A stretch of 64,000 bases of DNA from Caballeronia pedi (GCF_001544915.2 NZ_FCOE02000022.1:62001-126000); one strand, 5' to 3'. Numbered from the stretch's first letter, positions 17,013-25,939 are shown. The notes: generated by a model from the sequence alone, not told the origin. Made by a program: numbers and translations.

Positions 17013-17788
17013 ACCGCCTCGCCGGCAAAGTGACGATGGTCACGGGCGCGGGACGCGGCATCGGCGCCGCGATCGCGCTGGCGTTCGCGCGCGAGGGCGC
17101 GGCGGTGGCGCTCGCCGAACTCGACATCGACACGGCGCGCGCGACGGCGGAGCGCATCGAGTCGGAAGTGGGCGGCGCGCGCGTGCTCGCGGTGCGCACG
17201 GACGTGACGCAAAGCGCGCAGGTGAAAGAGGCGGTCGAGCACGTCGAAGCATCGCTGGGCCCGGTCGACGTACTCGTGAACAACGCGGGCATCAACGTGT
17301 TCTGCGATCCGCTCACGATGACCGACGACGACTGGCGCCGCTGCTTCGCCGTCGATCTCGACGGCGTATGGAACGGTTGCCGCGCCGTGCTGCCGGGCAT
17401 GGTCGCGCGTGGCAGCGGGAGCATCGTGAATATCGCGTCGACGCATGCGTTCAAGATCATTCCGGGCTGCTTCCCTTATCCGGTGGCGAAGCACGGCGTA
17501 ATCGGGCTCACGCGCGCACTCGGCATCGAATACGCGCCGAACAACGTGCGCGTGAATGCAATCGCGCCGGGTTATATCGAAACGCAGTTGACGCTGGACT
17601 GGTGGGATTCGCAAGCCGACCCGAAGGCCGCGCGTGCCGCAACGCTCAATCTTCAGCCGATGAAGCGCATCGGCCAGCCGCAGGAAGTCGCGATGACGGC
17701 GGTGTTCCTCGCCTCGGACGAGGCGCCGTTCATCAACGCGAGCTGCATCACCGTGGATGGCGGGCGCTCCGCGCTGTACCACGACTGA
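17009..17788 (+). CDS. SDR-family oxidoreductase in the sugar-acid operon
   Basis: A 259-residue classical short-chain dehydrogenase: cofactor motif TGAGRGIGAAIA, NNAGIN, Ser in NIASTHAF, catalytic YPVAK and the C-terminal ITVDGGRSALYHD. An acidic residue after beta-2 (LAELDIDTA) favours NAD(H). The ATGA overlap with dgoA ties it to the operon. Its substrate is not evident: candidates are an aldose (galactose, fucose or arabinose) at C1 or a deoxy-keto-sugar acid. A second, different SDR lies at 22190, so the two probably act on different substrates or steps. Confidence 0.85.
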   Translation: MNRLAGKVTMVTGAGRGIGAAIALAFAREGAAVALAELDIDTARATAERIESEVGGARVLAVRTDVTQSAQVKEAVEHVEASLGPVDVLVNNAGINVFCDPLTMTDDDWRRCFAVDLDGVWNGCRAVLPGMVARGSGSIVNIASTHAFKIIPGCFPYPVAKHGVIGLTRALGIEYAPNNVRVNAIAPGYIETQLTLDWWDSQADPKAARAATLNLQPMKRIGQPQEVAMTAVFLASDEAPFINASCITVDGGRSALYHD

Positions 17789-17867
17789 ACCACGAACTAC
17801 CGAAAGAATGACGCACTGGCCGCGGTGCGGCATCACCATAAAAAACACGGCCACACACCTTCGTAGC

Positions 17868-17889
17868 GCCCGTGCGCGGGCATTTTTTT
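17868..17889 (+). terminator. Short hairpin with T run ahead of the sugar ABC importer
   Basis: GCCCG (17868-17872) pairs with CGGGC (17877-17881) around TGCG, followed by seven T residues. The stem is short, so partial termination or attenuation between the dgo genes and araF is more likely than a full stop. Confidence 0.5.
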
Positions 17890-17918
17890 CGACATCGGAA
17901 AAAGTCGGGAGACAAAAA

Positions 17919-18926
17919 ATGAAACGCAGACTGTTCCTCACGCTGATCGCCGCCGCCACGGCAACGAGTGCGACCATGATCGCCGCACCCGTCGCGCAGG
18001 CCGCCGACGAGGTCAAGATCGGCTTCCTCGTGAAGCAGCCCGAAGAGCCGTGGTTCCAGGACGAATGGAAGTTCGCCGAAATGGCCGCGAAAGAGAAAGG
18101 CTTCACGCTCGTGAAAATCGGCGCGCCGTCGGGTGAAAAGGTGATGAGCGCGATCGACAATCTCGCCGCGCAGAAGGCGCAGGGCTTCATCATCTGCACG
18201 CCGGACGTGAAGCTCGGGCCGGGCATCGTCGCTAAGGCGAAGGCCGACAAGCTCAAGATCATGACGGTCGATGACCGGCTGGTCGATGGCTCCGGCAAGC
18301 CGATCGAGTCCGTGCCGCACATGGGCATCTCGGCCTACAACATCGGCAAGCAGGTGGGCGATGGCATCGCGGCCGAGATCAAGAAGCGCGGCTGGGACAT
18401 GAAGGACGTCGGCGCGATCGACGTGACCTACGAACAGTTGCCGACCGCGCATGACCGCACCGCCGGCGCGACCGATGCGCTCGTCGCGGCCGGTTTCCCG
18501 AAGGCGAACATCATCATGGCGCCGCAAGCGAAGACCGACACCGAGAACGCGTTCAACGCCGCGAACATCGCGCTCACGAAGAACCCGCAGTTCAAGCACT
18601 GGGTCGCTTACGCGCTCAACGACGAGGGCGTGCTCGGCGCGGTGCGCGCGGCGGAAGGGCGCGGCTTCAAGGCGGACAACATGATCGGCATCGGCATCGG
18701 CGGTTCGGACTCGGCACTCAACGAGTTCAAGAAGCCGAACCCGACGGGCTTCTACGGCACCGTGATCATCAGCCCGAAGCGTCACGGCGAAGAGACCTCC
18801 GAGCTGATGTACGCGTGGATCAAGGACGGCAAGGCGCCGCCGCCGCTCACGCTCACGACCGGCATGCTCGCCACGCGTGAGAACGTGGCCTCGGTGCGTC
18901 AGCAGATGGGCCTGGCATCGAACTAA
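17919..18926 (+). CDS. araF: Periplasmic sugar-binding protein of an arabinose-type ABC importer
   Basis: A 335-residue type I periplasmic binding protein. The signal peptide is residues 1-27 or so (MKRRLFLTLIAAATATSA ... VAQA cut before ADEVKIGF). It has the AraF pattern GFLVKQPEEPWFQDEWKFAE and the long central VDGSGKPIESVPHMGISAYNIG. Family knowledge gives L-arabinose, D-galactose or D-fucose as ligands. The start at 17919 is chosen because it begins the signal peptide. A stable hairpin between it and araG fits the usual excess of binding protein over membrane components. Confidence 0.92.
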   Translation: MKRRLFLTLIAAATATSATMIAAPVAQAADEVKIGFLVKQPEEPWFQDEWKFAEMAAKEKGFTLVKIGAPSGEKVMSAIDNLAAQKAQGFIICTPDVKLGPGIVAKAKADKLKIMTVDDRLVDGSGKPIESVPHMGISAYNIGKQVGDGIAAEIKKRGWDMKDVGAIDVTYEQLPTAHDRTAGATDALVAAGFPKANIIMAPQAKTDTENAFNAANIALTKNPQFKHWVAYALNDEGVLGAVRAAEGRGFKADNMIGIGIGGSDSALNEFKKPNPTGFYGTVIISPKRHGEETSELMYAWIKDGKAPPPLTLTTGMLATRENVASVRQQMGLASN

Positions 18927-18932
18927 AGCTTT

Positions 18933-18958
18933 GCGGGCCGTATGAAAGTACGGCCCGC
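18933..18958 (+). other. Intercistronic hairpin between araF and araG
   Basis: A perfect 10-bp stem, GCGGGCCGTA (18933-18942) with TACGGCCCGC (18949-18958), loop of six bases and no T run. Such hairpins protect the upstream mRNA from 3' exonucleases in other binding-protein operons; that role here is inferred. Confidence 0.7.
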
Positions 18959-18976
18959 GCGAATTCAGGAGGCGAT

Positions 18977-20491
18977 GTGTCAGCGACGCTGCGTTTTGAC
19001 AATATCGGCAAGGTGTTTCCAGGCGTGCGCGCGCTCGACGGCGTGTCGTTCGACGTCAACGCCGGCGAAGTTCACGGTCTGATGGGCGAGAACGGCGCGG
19101 GTAAATCGACCTTGCTCAAGATTCTCGGCGGCGAGTATCAGCCCGATTCGGGGCGCGTGCTCATCGACGACAACGAAGTGCATTTCGCGAGCGCGGCGGC
19201 TTCGATCGCGTCGGGCATCGCGGTGATTCATCAGGAATTGCAGTACGTGCCGGACCTGACCGTATCCGAGAACCTGCTGCTCGGCGCGCTGCCGAACCGG
19301 CTCGGCTGGGTGAACAAGCGCGCGGCGAAGGCGCACGTGCGCGAACGGCTTACGGCGATGGGCGTCGATCTCGATCCGAACGCGAAGCTGCGCAGGCTGT
19401 CCATTGCGCAGCGGCAGATGGTCGAAATCTGCAAGGCGCTCTTGCGCAACGCCCGCGTGATCGCGCTCGACGAGCCGACGAGTTCGCTCTCGCACCGCGA
19501 GACGGAAGTGCTGTTCAAGCTCGTGCGCGACCTGAAGGCGGACAACCGCGCACTGATCTACATCTCGCATCGCATGGACGAGATCTACGAACTCTGCGAT
19601 GCCTGCACGATCTTCCGCGACGGCCGCAAGATCGCGTCGCATCTGTCGCTCGCGGACGTTCGGCGCGACACGCTCGTGCAGGAAATGGTCGGCCGCGAAA
19701 TCAGCGACATCTACAACTATCGGGCGCGGCCGCTCGGCGATGTGCGCTTCTCTGTTGCGAACGTGCAGGGCGACGCATTGAGCGCGCCCGCGAACTTCGA
19801 AGTGAAGCGCGGTGAAATCGTCGGATTTTTCGGGCTGGTGGGCGCGGGCCGCAGCGAGCTGATGCATCTCGTCTACGGCGCGGACAAGAAGAAGGAAGGC
19901 ACGATCACGCTCGACGGCCAGCCGATCAAGGTACGCAGCACGGGCGAGGCGATTCGTCACGGCATCGTGCTGTGTCCGGAGGATCGCAAGGAAGAGGGCA
20001 TCGTCGCGATCGCGACGGTCGCGGAGAACATCAACATCTCGTGCCGCCGTCATTATTTGCGCGCCGGTCTCTTTCTCGATCGCAAGAAGGAAGCGCAGAC
20101 GGCCGAGCGCTTCATCCAGCTTCTGAAGATCAAGACGCCGAGCCGCAAGCAGCGCATCCGTTTTCTGTCGGGCGGCAATCAGCAGAAGGCGATTCTGTCG
20201 CGCTGGCTCGCGGAGCCGGATCTGAAGGTGGTGATTCTCGACGAGCCGACGCGCGGCATCGACGTCGGCGCGAAGCATGAGATCTATAACGTCATCTATC
20301 AGCTTGCCGAGCGCGGCTGCGCGATCGTGATGATTTCGTCGGAGTTGCCGGAAGTGCTCGGCGTGTCCGACCGGATCATCGTGATGCGGCAAGGGCGGAT
20401 CGCGGGCGAACTGCCGCGCGAGAAGGCGAACGAACAGGCGGTGCTGAGTCTCGCGCTGCCGCAGAGCGATAGCGTCGCCGAAGCGGCGTAA
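18977..20491 (+). CDS. araG: Sugar ABC importer ATPase, two-cassette (AraG type)
   Basis: A 504-residue duplicated ATP-binding protein with a GTG start and AGGAGG ribosome site. The first cassette has Walker A GENGAGKST, signature LSIAQRQMVEI and Walker B VIALDEP. The second has a degenerate Walker A (GLVGAGRSEL), signature LSGGNQQKAIL and Walker B VVILDEPTRGID. This asymmetry is typical of carbohydrate uptake transporter-2 ATPases. It energises the AraH permease at the inner membrane. Confidence 0.94.
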   Translation: MSATLRFDNIGKVFPGVRALDGVSFDVNAGEVHGLMGENGAGKSTLLKILGGEYQPDSGRVLIDDNEVHFASAAASIASGIAVIHQELQYVPDLTVSENLLLGALPNRLGWVNKRAAKAHVRERLTAMGVDLDPNAKLRRLSIAQRQMVEICKALLRNARVIALDEPTSSLSHRETEVLFKLVRDLKADNRALIYISHRMDEIYELCDACTIFRDGRKIASHLSLADVRRDTLVQEMVGREISDIYNYRARPLGDVRFSVANVQGDALSAPANFEVKRGEIVGFFGLVGAGRSELMHLVYGADKKKEGTITLDGQPIKVRSTGEAIRHGIVLCPEDRKEEGIVAIATVAENINISCRRHYLRAGLFLDRKKEAQTAERFIQLLKIKTPSRKQRIRFLSGGNQQKAILSRWLAEPDLKVVILDEPTRGIDVGAKHEIYNVIYQLAERGCAIVMISSELPEVLGVSDRIIVMRQGRIAGELPREKANEQAVLSLALPQSDSVAEAA

Positions 20492-20509
20492 GGAAAAGAG
20501 GAGCGAATC

Positions 20510-21526
20510 ATGGAAGCAAGAGAAAACATCGTGGGGCAGGCGACGGAAACCGTCGCGAATGCGCTGATCCCGCAGAAGAACGATAAACAGAAGTGGTGGC
20601 AGCAGATCACGGAGTACAGCCTGATCGTGATCTTCATCGTGATGTTCCTGACGATGTCGCTGACCGTGGATCACTTCTTTTCGATCGAGAACATGCTCGG
20701 TCTGGCGCTGTCGATCTCGCAGATCGGCATGGTCGCCTGCACGATGATGTTCTGTCTCGCGTCGCGCGATTTCGACCTGTCGGTCGGCTCGACGATCGCG
20801 TTCGCCGGCGTGCTGTGCGCGATGGTGCTCAACGCGACCGACAACACCGCGATTGCGATTGTCGCGGCCGTGGCGGCGGGCGCGGTGATCGGCTTCGTGA
20901 ACGGCGCGGTGATCGCCTATCTGCGCATCAACGCGCTGATCACCACGCTCGCGACGATGGAGATCGTGCGCGGACTGGGGTTCATCGTGTCGCACGGGCA
21001 GGCGGTGGGGGTGTCGTCGGATACGTTCATCGCGCTCGGCAGTCTGTCGATGCTCGGGATTTCCCTGCCTATCTGGGTGACGCTTGCGTGCTTCATCGTT
21101 TTTGGCGTATTGCTCAACCAGACTGTGTATGGACGCAATACATTGGCGATCGGCGGCAATCCCGAGGCTTCGCGGCTCGCGGGGATCAATGTCGAGCGCA
21201 CGCGGGTGTGGATCTTCTTGATTCAGGGCGCTGTTACCGCGCTGGCGGGTGTCATTCTCGCTTCGCGGATTACGTCGGGGCAGCCGAATGCGGCTCAGGG
21301 TTTTGAGCTGAACGTGATTTCGGCTTGCGTGCTGGGTGGGGTTTCGCTGCTCGGCGGGCGGGCGACGATTTCTGGCGTCGTGATCGGGGTGCTGATTATG
21401 GGCACCGTCGAGAACGTCATGAATCTGCTGAATATCGATGCGTTCTATCAGTATCTTGTGCGGGGAGCGATTTTGCTTGCAGCCGTGTTGCTGGATCAGT
21501 TGAAGAATCGCGGATCGCGGGATTGA
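20510..21526 (+). CDS. araH: Sugar ABC importer permease (AraH type)
   Basis: A 338-residue CUT2-family inner-membrane permease with 8-10 hydrophobic segments, the first near LIVIFIVMFLTMSLTV. The permease signature is visible as FGVLLNQTVYGRNTLAIGGNPEASRLAGI. A GAGGAG site precedes the ATG. The 3' quarter of the gene shows a drop in GC-rich third positions (runs such as ggtgggg, tttctgg), shading into the non-coding repeat that follows. Confidence 0.93.
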   Translation: MEARENIVGQATETVANALIPQKNDKQKWWQQITEYSLIVIFIVMFLTMSLTVDHFFSIENMLGLALSISQIGMVACTMMFCLASRDFDLSVGSTIAFAGVLCAMVLNATDNTAIAIVAAVAAGAVIGFVNGAVIAYLRINALITTLATMEIVRGLGFIVSHGQAVGVSSDTFIALGSLSMLGISLPIWVTLACFIVFGVLLNQTVYGRNTLAIGGNPEASRLAGINVERTRVWIFLIQGAVTALAGVILASRITSGQPNAAQGFELNVISACVLGGVSLLGGRATISGVVIGVLIMGTVENVMNLLNIDAFYQYLVRGAILLAAVLLDQLKNRGSRD

Positions 21527-21559
21527 TGGGGTTTGGGTTGGTGCGCTTGGGGCCTTCGT

Positions 21560-22170
21560 GGAATCCTGATTTCGTGTTGGTCTATTGGCGTTGCCCCTGT
21601 GCGGGGCGGCACCTACTTTCTTTGCTGCTGCAAAGAAAGTAGGCAAAGAAAGCAGCTTTCCCCATCCGGAACGCTTCAAGCCGGCCGCGGCACAGGCGAT
21701 AGTATTTGGTCCAGCAGTAGCGAGTGCCCTCAAAGGCCATACCGGGCATGGACCGCGCACGGTCTGACGAGCTAGTAAGCCAAGGGCACTGGTTCAGCAC
21801 GAAAGAGTTCCGGCACAGCGCTACGCGCCGCCGTGGGGTATGCAAGGGAAACCGACGAGCAAAGAGAAACGCAGAAGCACAAGCATCGCCGATGTACCCA
21901 TCGGCCGCGAAGCGGGCCGGAGCTATTTGGTGCTGAACCAGTTTGTTTTGCGGTGCGATATGGCAGACCGTGCGCGGTCCAAGCCCGGTGTGGCCTTTGA
22001 GGGCACTCGCTACTGCTGTGCCAAAGACGATCGCCTGTGCCGCGGCCGGTGTGAGGCGTTCCGGATGGGGAAAGCTGCTTTCTTTGGTTACTTTCTTTGC
22101 AGCAGCAAAGAAAGTGACTGCCGCCCCGCACAGGGGCAACGCTAATAGACCGACACGAGTTCAGGATTCC
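21560..22170. repeat. ~610-bp near-symmetrical inverted repeat (two 241-base arms, ~129-base centre)
   Basis: Bases 21560-21800 and 21930-22170 are reverse complements with scattered mismatches but no length difference that I can find: ggaatcctga at 21560 mirrors tcaggattcc ending at 22170, and ctggttcagcac ending at 21800 mirrors gtgctgaaccag starting at 21930. Each arm holds a smaller perfect hairpin, ACTTTCTTTGC-TGCT-GCAAAGAAAGT. The centre also shows partial mirror symmetry (gttccgg against ccggagc). Open frames on both strands through it give the same spurious peptide (FFAAAKKV...HTG.GPRT), a sign of repeat DNA, not genes. I recall similar arms between genes elsewhere in Paraburkholderia/Caballeronia. 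The full 21527-22189 gap holds nothing else. Confidence 0.85.
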
Positions 22171-22189
22171 GCAAAAGAGACAAAGAGAC

Positions 22190-22975
22190 ATGGCAATCGA
22201 AAGCAAACTCGCCCAATACCCCAGCCTGCAAGGCAAAACCGTCCTGATAACCGGCGGCGCGACCGGCATCGGCGAGGCCTTCGTCGAGCACTTCTTCGAC
22301 CAGGGCGCGAAAGTCGCCTTCTTCGACATCGACACCGACGCGGGCGAATCCCTCGCCGACCGCCTCGGCGCGGCCTTGCAGCCGACCCACACACGCCCGA
22401 TGTTCCTGAACATCGACCTCACCGACATCGACGCCTTGCGCAAAGGCATCGCGGACGTGCGAACGGCGTTCGGCCCGATCACCGTGCTCGTGAACAACGC
22501 CGCCAACGACAAGCGCCACAAGATCGAGGACGTCACGCCCGAATCCTACGACGCGGGCATCGCGGTCAACGTCCGCCATCAGTTCTTCGCGGCTCAGGCG
22601 GTGATCGAAGACATGAAGCAATCTGGCGGCGGCTCGATCATCAATCTGGGCTCGATCAGCTGGATGCTCAAGCAAGGCAACTTCCCCGTCTACGTAACGG
22701 CGAAATCGGCCGTACAAGGCATGACGCGCGGCCTCGCGCGCGATCTCGGCAAGTTCGGCATCCGCGTGAACACGCTCGTACCCGGCTGGGTCATGACCGA
22801 AAAGCAGAAGCGCCTCTGGCTCGACGACGCCGGCCGCGAAGCGATCAAGCAAGGCCAGTGCATCGACGCGGAACTGCTGCCCGCGCATCTCGCCCGCGCG
22901 GCGCTCTTTCTCGCCTCGGACGACAGCAGCATGCTGACCGCGCAAGACATCATCGTCGACGGAGGATGGGCCTGA
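22190..22975 (+). CDS. SDR-family aldose 1-dehydrogenase (galactose/arabinose type)
   Basis: A 261-residue short-chain dehydrogenase: TGGATGIGEAF cofactor motif, acidic FFDIDTDAG after beta-2 (NAD preference), NNAANDKRH, Ser in LGSISWM, catalytic YVTAK and IIVDGGWA at the C-terminus. The N-terminal YPSLQGKTVLITGGATGIGE resembles rhizobial D-galactose 1-dehydrogenases. It would oxidise D-galactose (or L-arabinose) to the lactone, which the overlapping SMP-30 gene would hydrolyse. It is cut off from araH by the large inverted repeat, so it may have its own promoter. Confidence 0.87.
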   Translation: MAIESKLAQYPSLQGKTVLITGGATGIGEAFVEHFFDQGAKVAFFDIDTDAGESLADRLGAALQPTHTRPMFLNIDLTDIDALRKGIADVRTAFGPITVLVNNAANDKRHKIEDVTPESYDAGIAVNVRHQFFAAQAVIEDMKQSGGGSIINLGSISWMLKQGNFPVYVTAKSAVQGMTRGLARDLGKFGIRVNTLVPGWVMTEKQKRLWLDDAGREAIKQGQCIDAELLPAHLARAALFLASDDSSMLTAQDIIVDGGWA

Positions 22976-23853
22976 TGAACTCGACTCGCGCGCAACTGCT
23001 CATCGACAGCCGATGCTCGCTCGGCGAAGGCGCGACGTGGTGCGCCGCGAGCGGCCGCTTCTGGTGGACCGACATCGAAGGCAACACGCTGTGGCGCTAC
23101 GATCCGCGCGACGGCGCGAGCGAATCGTTCGCCATGCCCGAGCGGCTCGGATGCTTCACGCCGTGCGCGGATGCGCGCTTCCTGCTGCTCGGCCTCGCAT
23201 CGCGGCTCGCGTTCTACGAGATCGCGACAGGGAAAATCGAGACCCTCATGGAAGTCGAAGCCGATCTGCCGACGCGTCTGAACGACGGCCGCTGCGATCG
23301 CGAAGGGCGCTTCGTCTTCGGCACGAAGCACGATGTCGAGGACGCGCAGGCGATCGGCGGGTTTTATCGGCTGAACCGGGATCTGTCGCTCGAACGGCTG
23401 CCGCTCGGAGATTGCGCGATCTCGAACAGCATCGGTTTTTCCCCCGACGGCGCGACGATGTATTACTGTGACTCGCCGACGCGCCAGATCCGCGTCTGCG
23501 ATTACCCGACGTTTTCAAATGACCGCGTGTTCGTCGAGCTGACCGACGCGACCGGCGTGCCCGACGGTTCCATCGTCGATGCCGAAGGCGGCTTGTGGAA
23601 CGCGCAGTGGGGCGGCGCGCGGGTCGTGCGTTATGGGCGCGATGGCCGCGAGACGGCGCGCATCGACGTGCCGAGCGCGCAGCCGAGTTGCGCCGCGTTC
23701 GGCGGCGCGGATTTCGGCACGCTGTATGTGACGAGCGCGCGCATCGGCCTCGACGATAAAGCGCTCGAAAGCGATGCGCACGCCGGCGGCGTGTTCGTCG
23801 CGACGCCCGGCGCACGCGGCATCGCCGAAGCGGTATTCGCGGGCAAGGCGTAA
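22975..23853 (+). CDS. SMP-30/gluconolactonase-family sugar lactonase
   Basis: A 292-residue six-bladed beta-propeller metal-dependent lactonase. Family signatures are LGEGATWCAASGRFWWTDIEG at the N-terminus, RLNDGRCDREGRF (metal Asn/Asp) and NSIGFSPDGATMYYCDSPTRQI; GVPDGSIVDAEGGLWNAQWGG contains the catalytic Asp. It would open galactono- or arabinono-lactone. The ATG lies inside the stop region of the SDR gene (TGATG), so the two are coupled. Confidence 0.92.
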   Translation: MNSTRAQLLIDSRCSLGEGATWCAASGRFWWTDIEGNTLWRYDPRDGASESFAMPERLGCFTPCADARFLLLGLASRLAFYEIATGKIETLMEVEADLPTRLNDGRCDREGRFVFGTKHDVEDAQAIGGFYRLNRDLSLERLPLGDCAISNSIGFSPDGATMYYCDSPTRQIRVCDYPTFSNDRVFVELTDATGVPDGSIVDAEGGLWNAQWGGARVVRYGRDGRETARIDVPSAQPSCAAFGGADFGTLYVTSARIGLDDKALESDAHAGGVFVATPGARGIAEAVFAGKA

Positions 23854-23900
23854 CGAAGAGAACACCGAGACGGCGCGCAACGACGCGCCGCCCGACCTGC

Positions 23901-23920
23901 CCCGGCGGCGCCGGGTTTTT
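23901..23920 (+). terminator. Short GC hairpin with T run between lactonase and epimerase genes
   Basis: CCCGGC (23901-23906) and GCCGGG (23910-23915) pair around GGC, followed by five T residues. A second stem just upstream (GGCGCG with CGCGCC) could strengthen it. Confidence 0.6.
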
Positions 23921-23943
23921 CGCCTCTCGATGGAGCACGAGTC

Positions 23944-25047
23944 ATGGCTGTTGCGCGCACAGAGCAAAGACCGAATCCTGCATCGACGTCCACGGCGCAA
24001 GCGAACGTCCGCCGTTCCAGGCTGGCCGCCGCGGCCGAGCCGCCCATCCGTCCCGGCCCGGGCACGGCGGTCGTCGCGATCGGCGGATCGCACGCCGAAG
24101 GCTGCATCACTCTCGCCAACGCGCATCTGCGGCTCGAACTCGCGCCGTCGCTCGGCGGCGGCATCACGCGTTTCGACTGGCGTCACGAAGGCACGCTGGT
24201 GCCGATCTTCCGGCCCTGCGCCGAACCCGGTCCGGATACCGATCCGAATCAGCTCGCGTGCTATCCGCTTCTGCCGTATTCGAACCGCATCGGCGACGGG
24301 CGCTTTCAGTTCTCCGGACGCTCCATCGACGTGCCGTGCAATCGCGCCGGCGAACCGCTGCCGCTCCACGGCGACGGCTGGCTCGGCGCGTGGCAGGTCG
24401 AAGCGGAGGAAGCGGGGCGCGCGCGGCTCACGCTCGATCGCAGCGACGGCAAGCCGTATTCGTTTCGCGCCGCGCAGACTTACGCGCTCGACGAAGCCAC
24501 GCTCGTCGTCACTCTCGATGTCGAGAACACCGGCGACGAAGCGCTGCCGTTCGGCCTCGGGCTGCATCCGTTTCTGATGCGCGAGGCGGACACGGAGTTG
24601 TCGGCGGCGGCGGGCGGCGTGTGGCTGTGCGGCGACGACTGGCTGCCGGTGCGGCATGTGCCGACGCCGCCGGCGTGGCAGTTCGGCGTCGCGTATCCGA
24701 TGCCCTCCGAGATGGTGAACAACGCGTTCACGGGATGGAGCGGCCGCACGAGCGTGCTGTGGCCGAAGCGGCGTCTGTCGCTGACGATCGCCGCCGATAC
24801 CGACTATTACGTGCTGTACGCGCCGCCCGGCGAGAGCTTCTTTTGCTTCGAGCCAGTCGATCATCCGGTCAACGCAGTGAATCTGCCCGGCGGCGGGGAA
24901 GCGCACGGCATGACCGTGCTCGCGCCGGGCGAGCGGCTCTCGCGGGAGTTTCGATTCACGGTCGAACGCACCGGGGAAGCGGCGCGGCGCGCACGGCCGC
25001 GCACGCGCGCGGGAGCGAAAGCGCGGGCGAGAAGCGCATCGCGCTGA
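23944..25047 (+). CDS. Aldose 1-epimerase family protein
   Basis: A 367-residue GalM-like mutarotase. The first about 45 residues are Arg/Ala-rich with no domain, so a later start is possible. The domain shows PLLPYSNRIGDGRFQFSG, the His in LPLHGDGWLG, GLGLHPFLMR with the second His, and the catalytic Glu region FCFEPVDHPVNAVN. It interconverts alpha and beta aldoses so that the 1-dehydrogenase receives the correct anomer, fitting the dehydrogenase-lactonase-mutarotase set. Confidence 0.9.
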   Translation: MAVARTEQRPNPASTSTAQANVRRSRLAAAAEPPIRPGPGTAVVAIGGSHAEGCITLANAHLRLELAPSLGGGITRFDWRHEGTLVPIFRPCAEPGPDTDPNQLACYPLLPYSNRIGDGRFQFSGRSIDVPCNRAGEPLPLHGDGWLGAWQVEAEEAGRARLTLDRSDGKPYSFRAAQTYALDEATLVVTLDVENTGDEALPFGLGLHPFLMREADTELSAAAGGVWLCGDDWLPVRHVPTPPAWQFGVAYPMPSEMVNNAFTGWSGRTSVLWPKRRLSLTIAADTDYYVLYAPPGESFFCFEPVDHPVNAVNLPGGGEAHGMTVLAPGERLSREFRFTVERTGEAARRARPRTRAGAKARARSASR

Positions 25048-25061
25048 TGTCCGGGAGACGC

Positions 25062-25091
25062 GATGCCACGCACGTTAAAATGCGTGGCATC
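25062..25091 (+). promoter_or_regulatory. Hairpin overlapping a minus-10-like TTAAAAT upstream of pyrF
   Basis: GATGCCACGCA (25062-25072) and TGCGTGGCATC (25081-25091) form a perfect 11-bp stem whose loop is CGTTAAAA. It could act as a terminator-like barrier for the epimerase transcript or as an operator on the pyrF promoter. Confidence 0.45.
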
Positions 25092-25111
25092 GACGTTCAA
25101 CGAATCCCGCC

Positions 25112-25924
25112 ATGTCCTTCATCCAGTCTCTCAACGCCGCGTGGTCGCGCACGCAATCGCTTCTGTGCGTCGGCCTCGACCCTGAGCCCGCGAAATTTCC
25201 CGCCGCGCTCAACGGCCGCGCCGATGCGATCTTCGAATTCTGCAAGACCATCGTCGACGCGACCGCGCCGTACGCATCGTCGTTCAAGCCGCAGATCGCG
25301 TATTTCGCGGCGCATCGCGCCGAAGACCAGCTCGAAGCGCTGATCGCGCACATCCATGAAAAACACGCCGGCATTCCGGTGATTCTCGATGCAAAGCGCG
25401 GCGACATCGGCAGCACGGCCGAGCAGTACGCAAAGGAAGCGTTCGAGCGCTATCGGGCGGATGCCGTGACGGTCAATCCGTACATGGGTTTCGATTCGAT
25501 CGAGCCGTATCTGGCGCATGAAGGCCGGGGCGTGATCGTGCTGTGCCGCACGTCGAACGCGGGCGGCTCCGATCTGCAATTCCTCACGACCGACGGCAAG
25601 CCGCTGTATCAGGTCGTCGCGACGCTCGCCGCCGAAAAGTGGAACGCGAGCGGCCAGCTCGGACTGGTCGTCGGCGCGACGTTCCCGAAGGAAATCGAAA
25701 CCGTGCGGGGCATCGTCGGCGATATGCCGTTGCTGATTCCCGGCATCGGCGCGCAAGGCGGCGATGTCGAAGCGACCGTGCGCGCGGGCCGCACCCCGAA
25801 CGGCACGGGCATGCTGATCAACTCGTCGCGCGCGATCATCTACGCGAGCAAGGGCGACGACTACGCGCAAGCCGCCGCCGAAGCGGCGAAGAAGACGCGC
25901 GATACGATCAATCAGTATCGGTGA
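25112..25924 (+). CDS. pyrF: Orotidine-5'-phosphate decarboxylase
   Basis: A 270-residue OMP decarboxylase catalysing the last step of UMP synthesis. It belongs to the longer (about 270-residue) type 2 group: LLCVGLDPEPAKFPAAL at the N-terminus, catalytic Lys/Asp array VILDAKRGDIGSTAEQYAK, then VNPYMGFDSIEPYL and the phosphate-binding GIGAQGGDVEATVRAG. Convergent with pncC, 15 bases apart. Confidence 0.95.
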   Translation: MSFIQSLNAAWSRTQSLLCVGLDPEPAKFPAALNGRADAIFEFCKTIVDATAPYASSFKPQIAYFAAHRAEDQLEALIAHIHEKHAGIPVILDAKRGDIGSTAEQYAKEAFERYRADAVTVNPYMGFDSIEPYLAHEGRGVIVLCRTSNAGGSDLQFLTTDGKPLYQVVATLAAEKWNASGQLGLVVGATFPKEIETVRGIVGDMPLLIPGIGAQGGDVEATVRAGRTPNGTGMLINSSRAIIYASKGDDYAQAAAEAAKKTRDTINQYR

Positions 25925-25939
25925 TATGAAGGCGCGAAC

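Noticed and set aside
18980..21760. A 926-codon minus-strand frame opposite araG and araH
   Set aside because: Arg/His/Asp-rich shadow frame without domains; the plus-strand genes have clear ABC-importer motifs.
21943..22189. Protein-coding extension upstream of the aldose dehydrogenase through the inverted repeat, and several small frames inside the repeat
   Set aside because: The same peptide can be read from both arms in opposite directions, which is expected from inverted-repeat DNA. The real SDR starts at 22190 with its own ribosome site.
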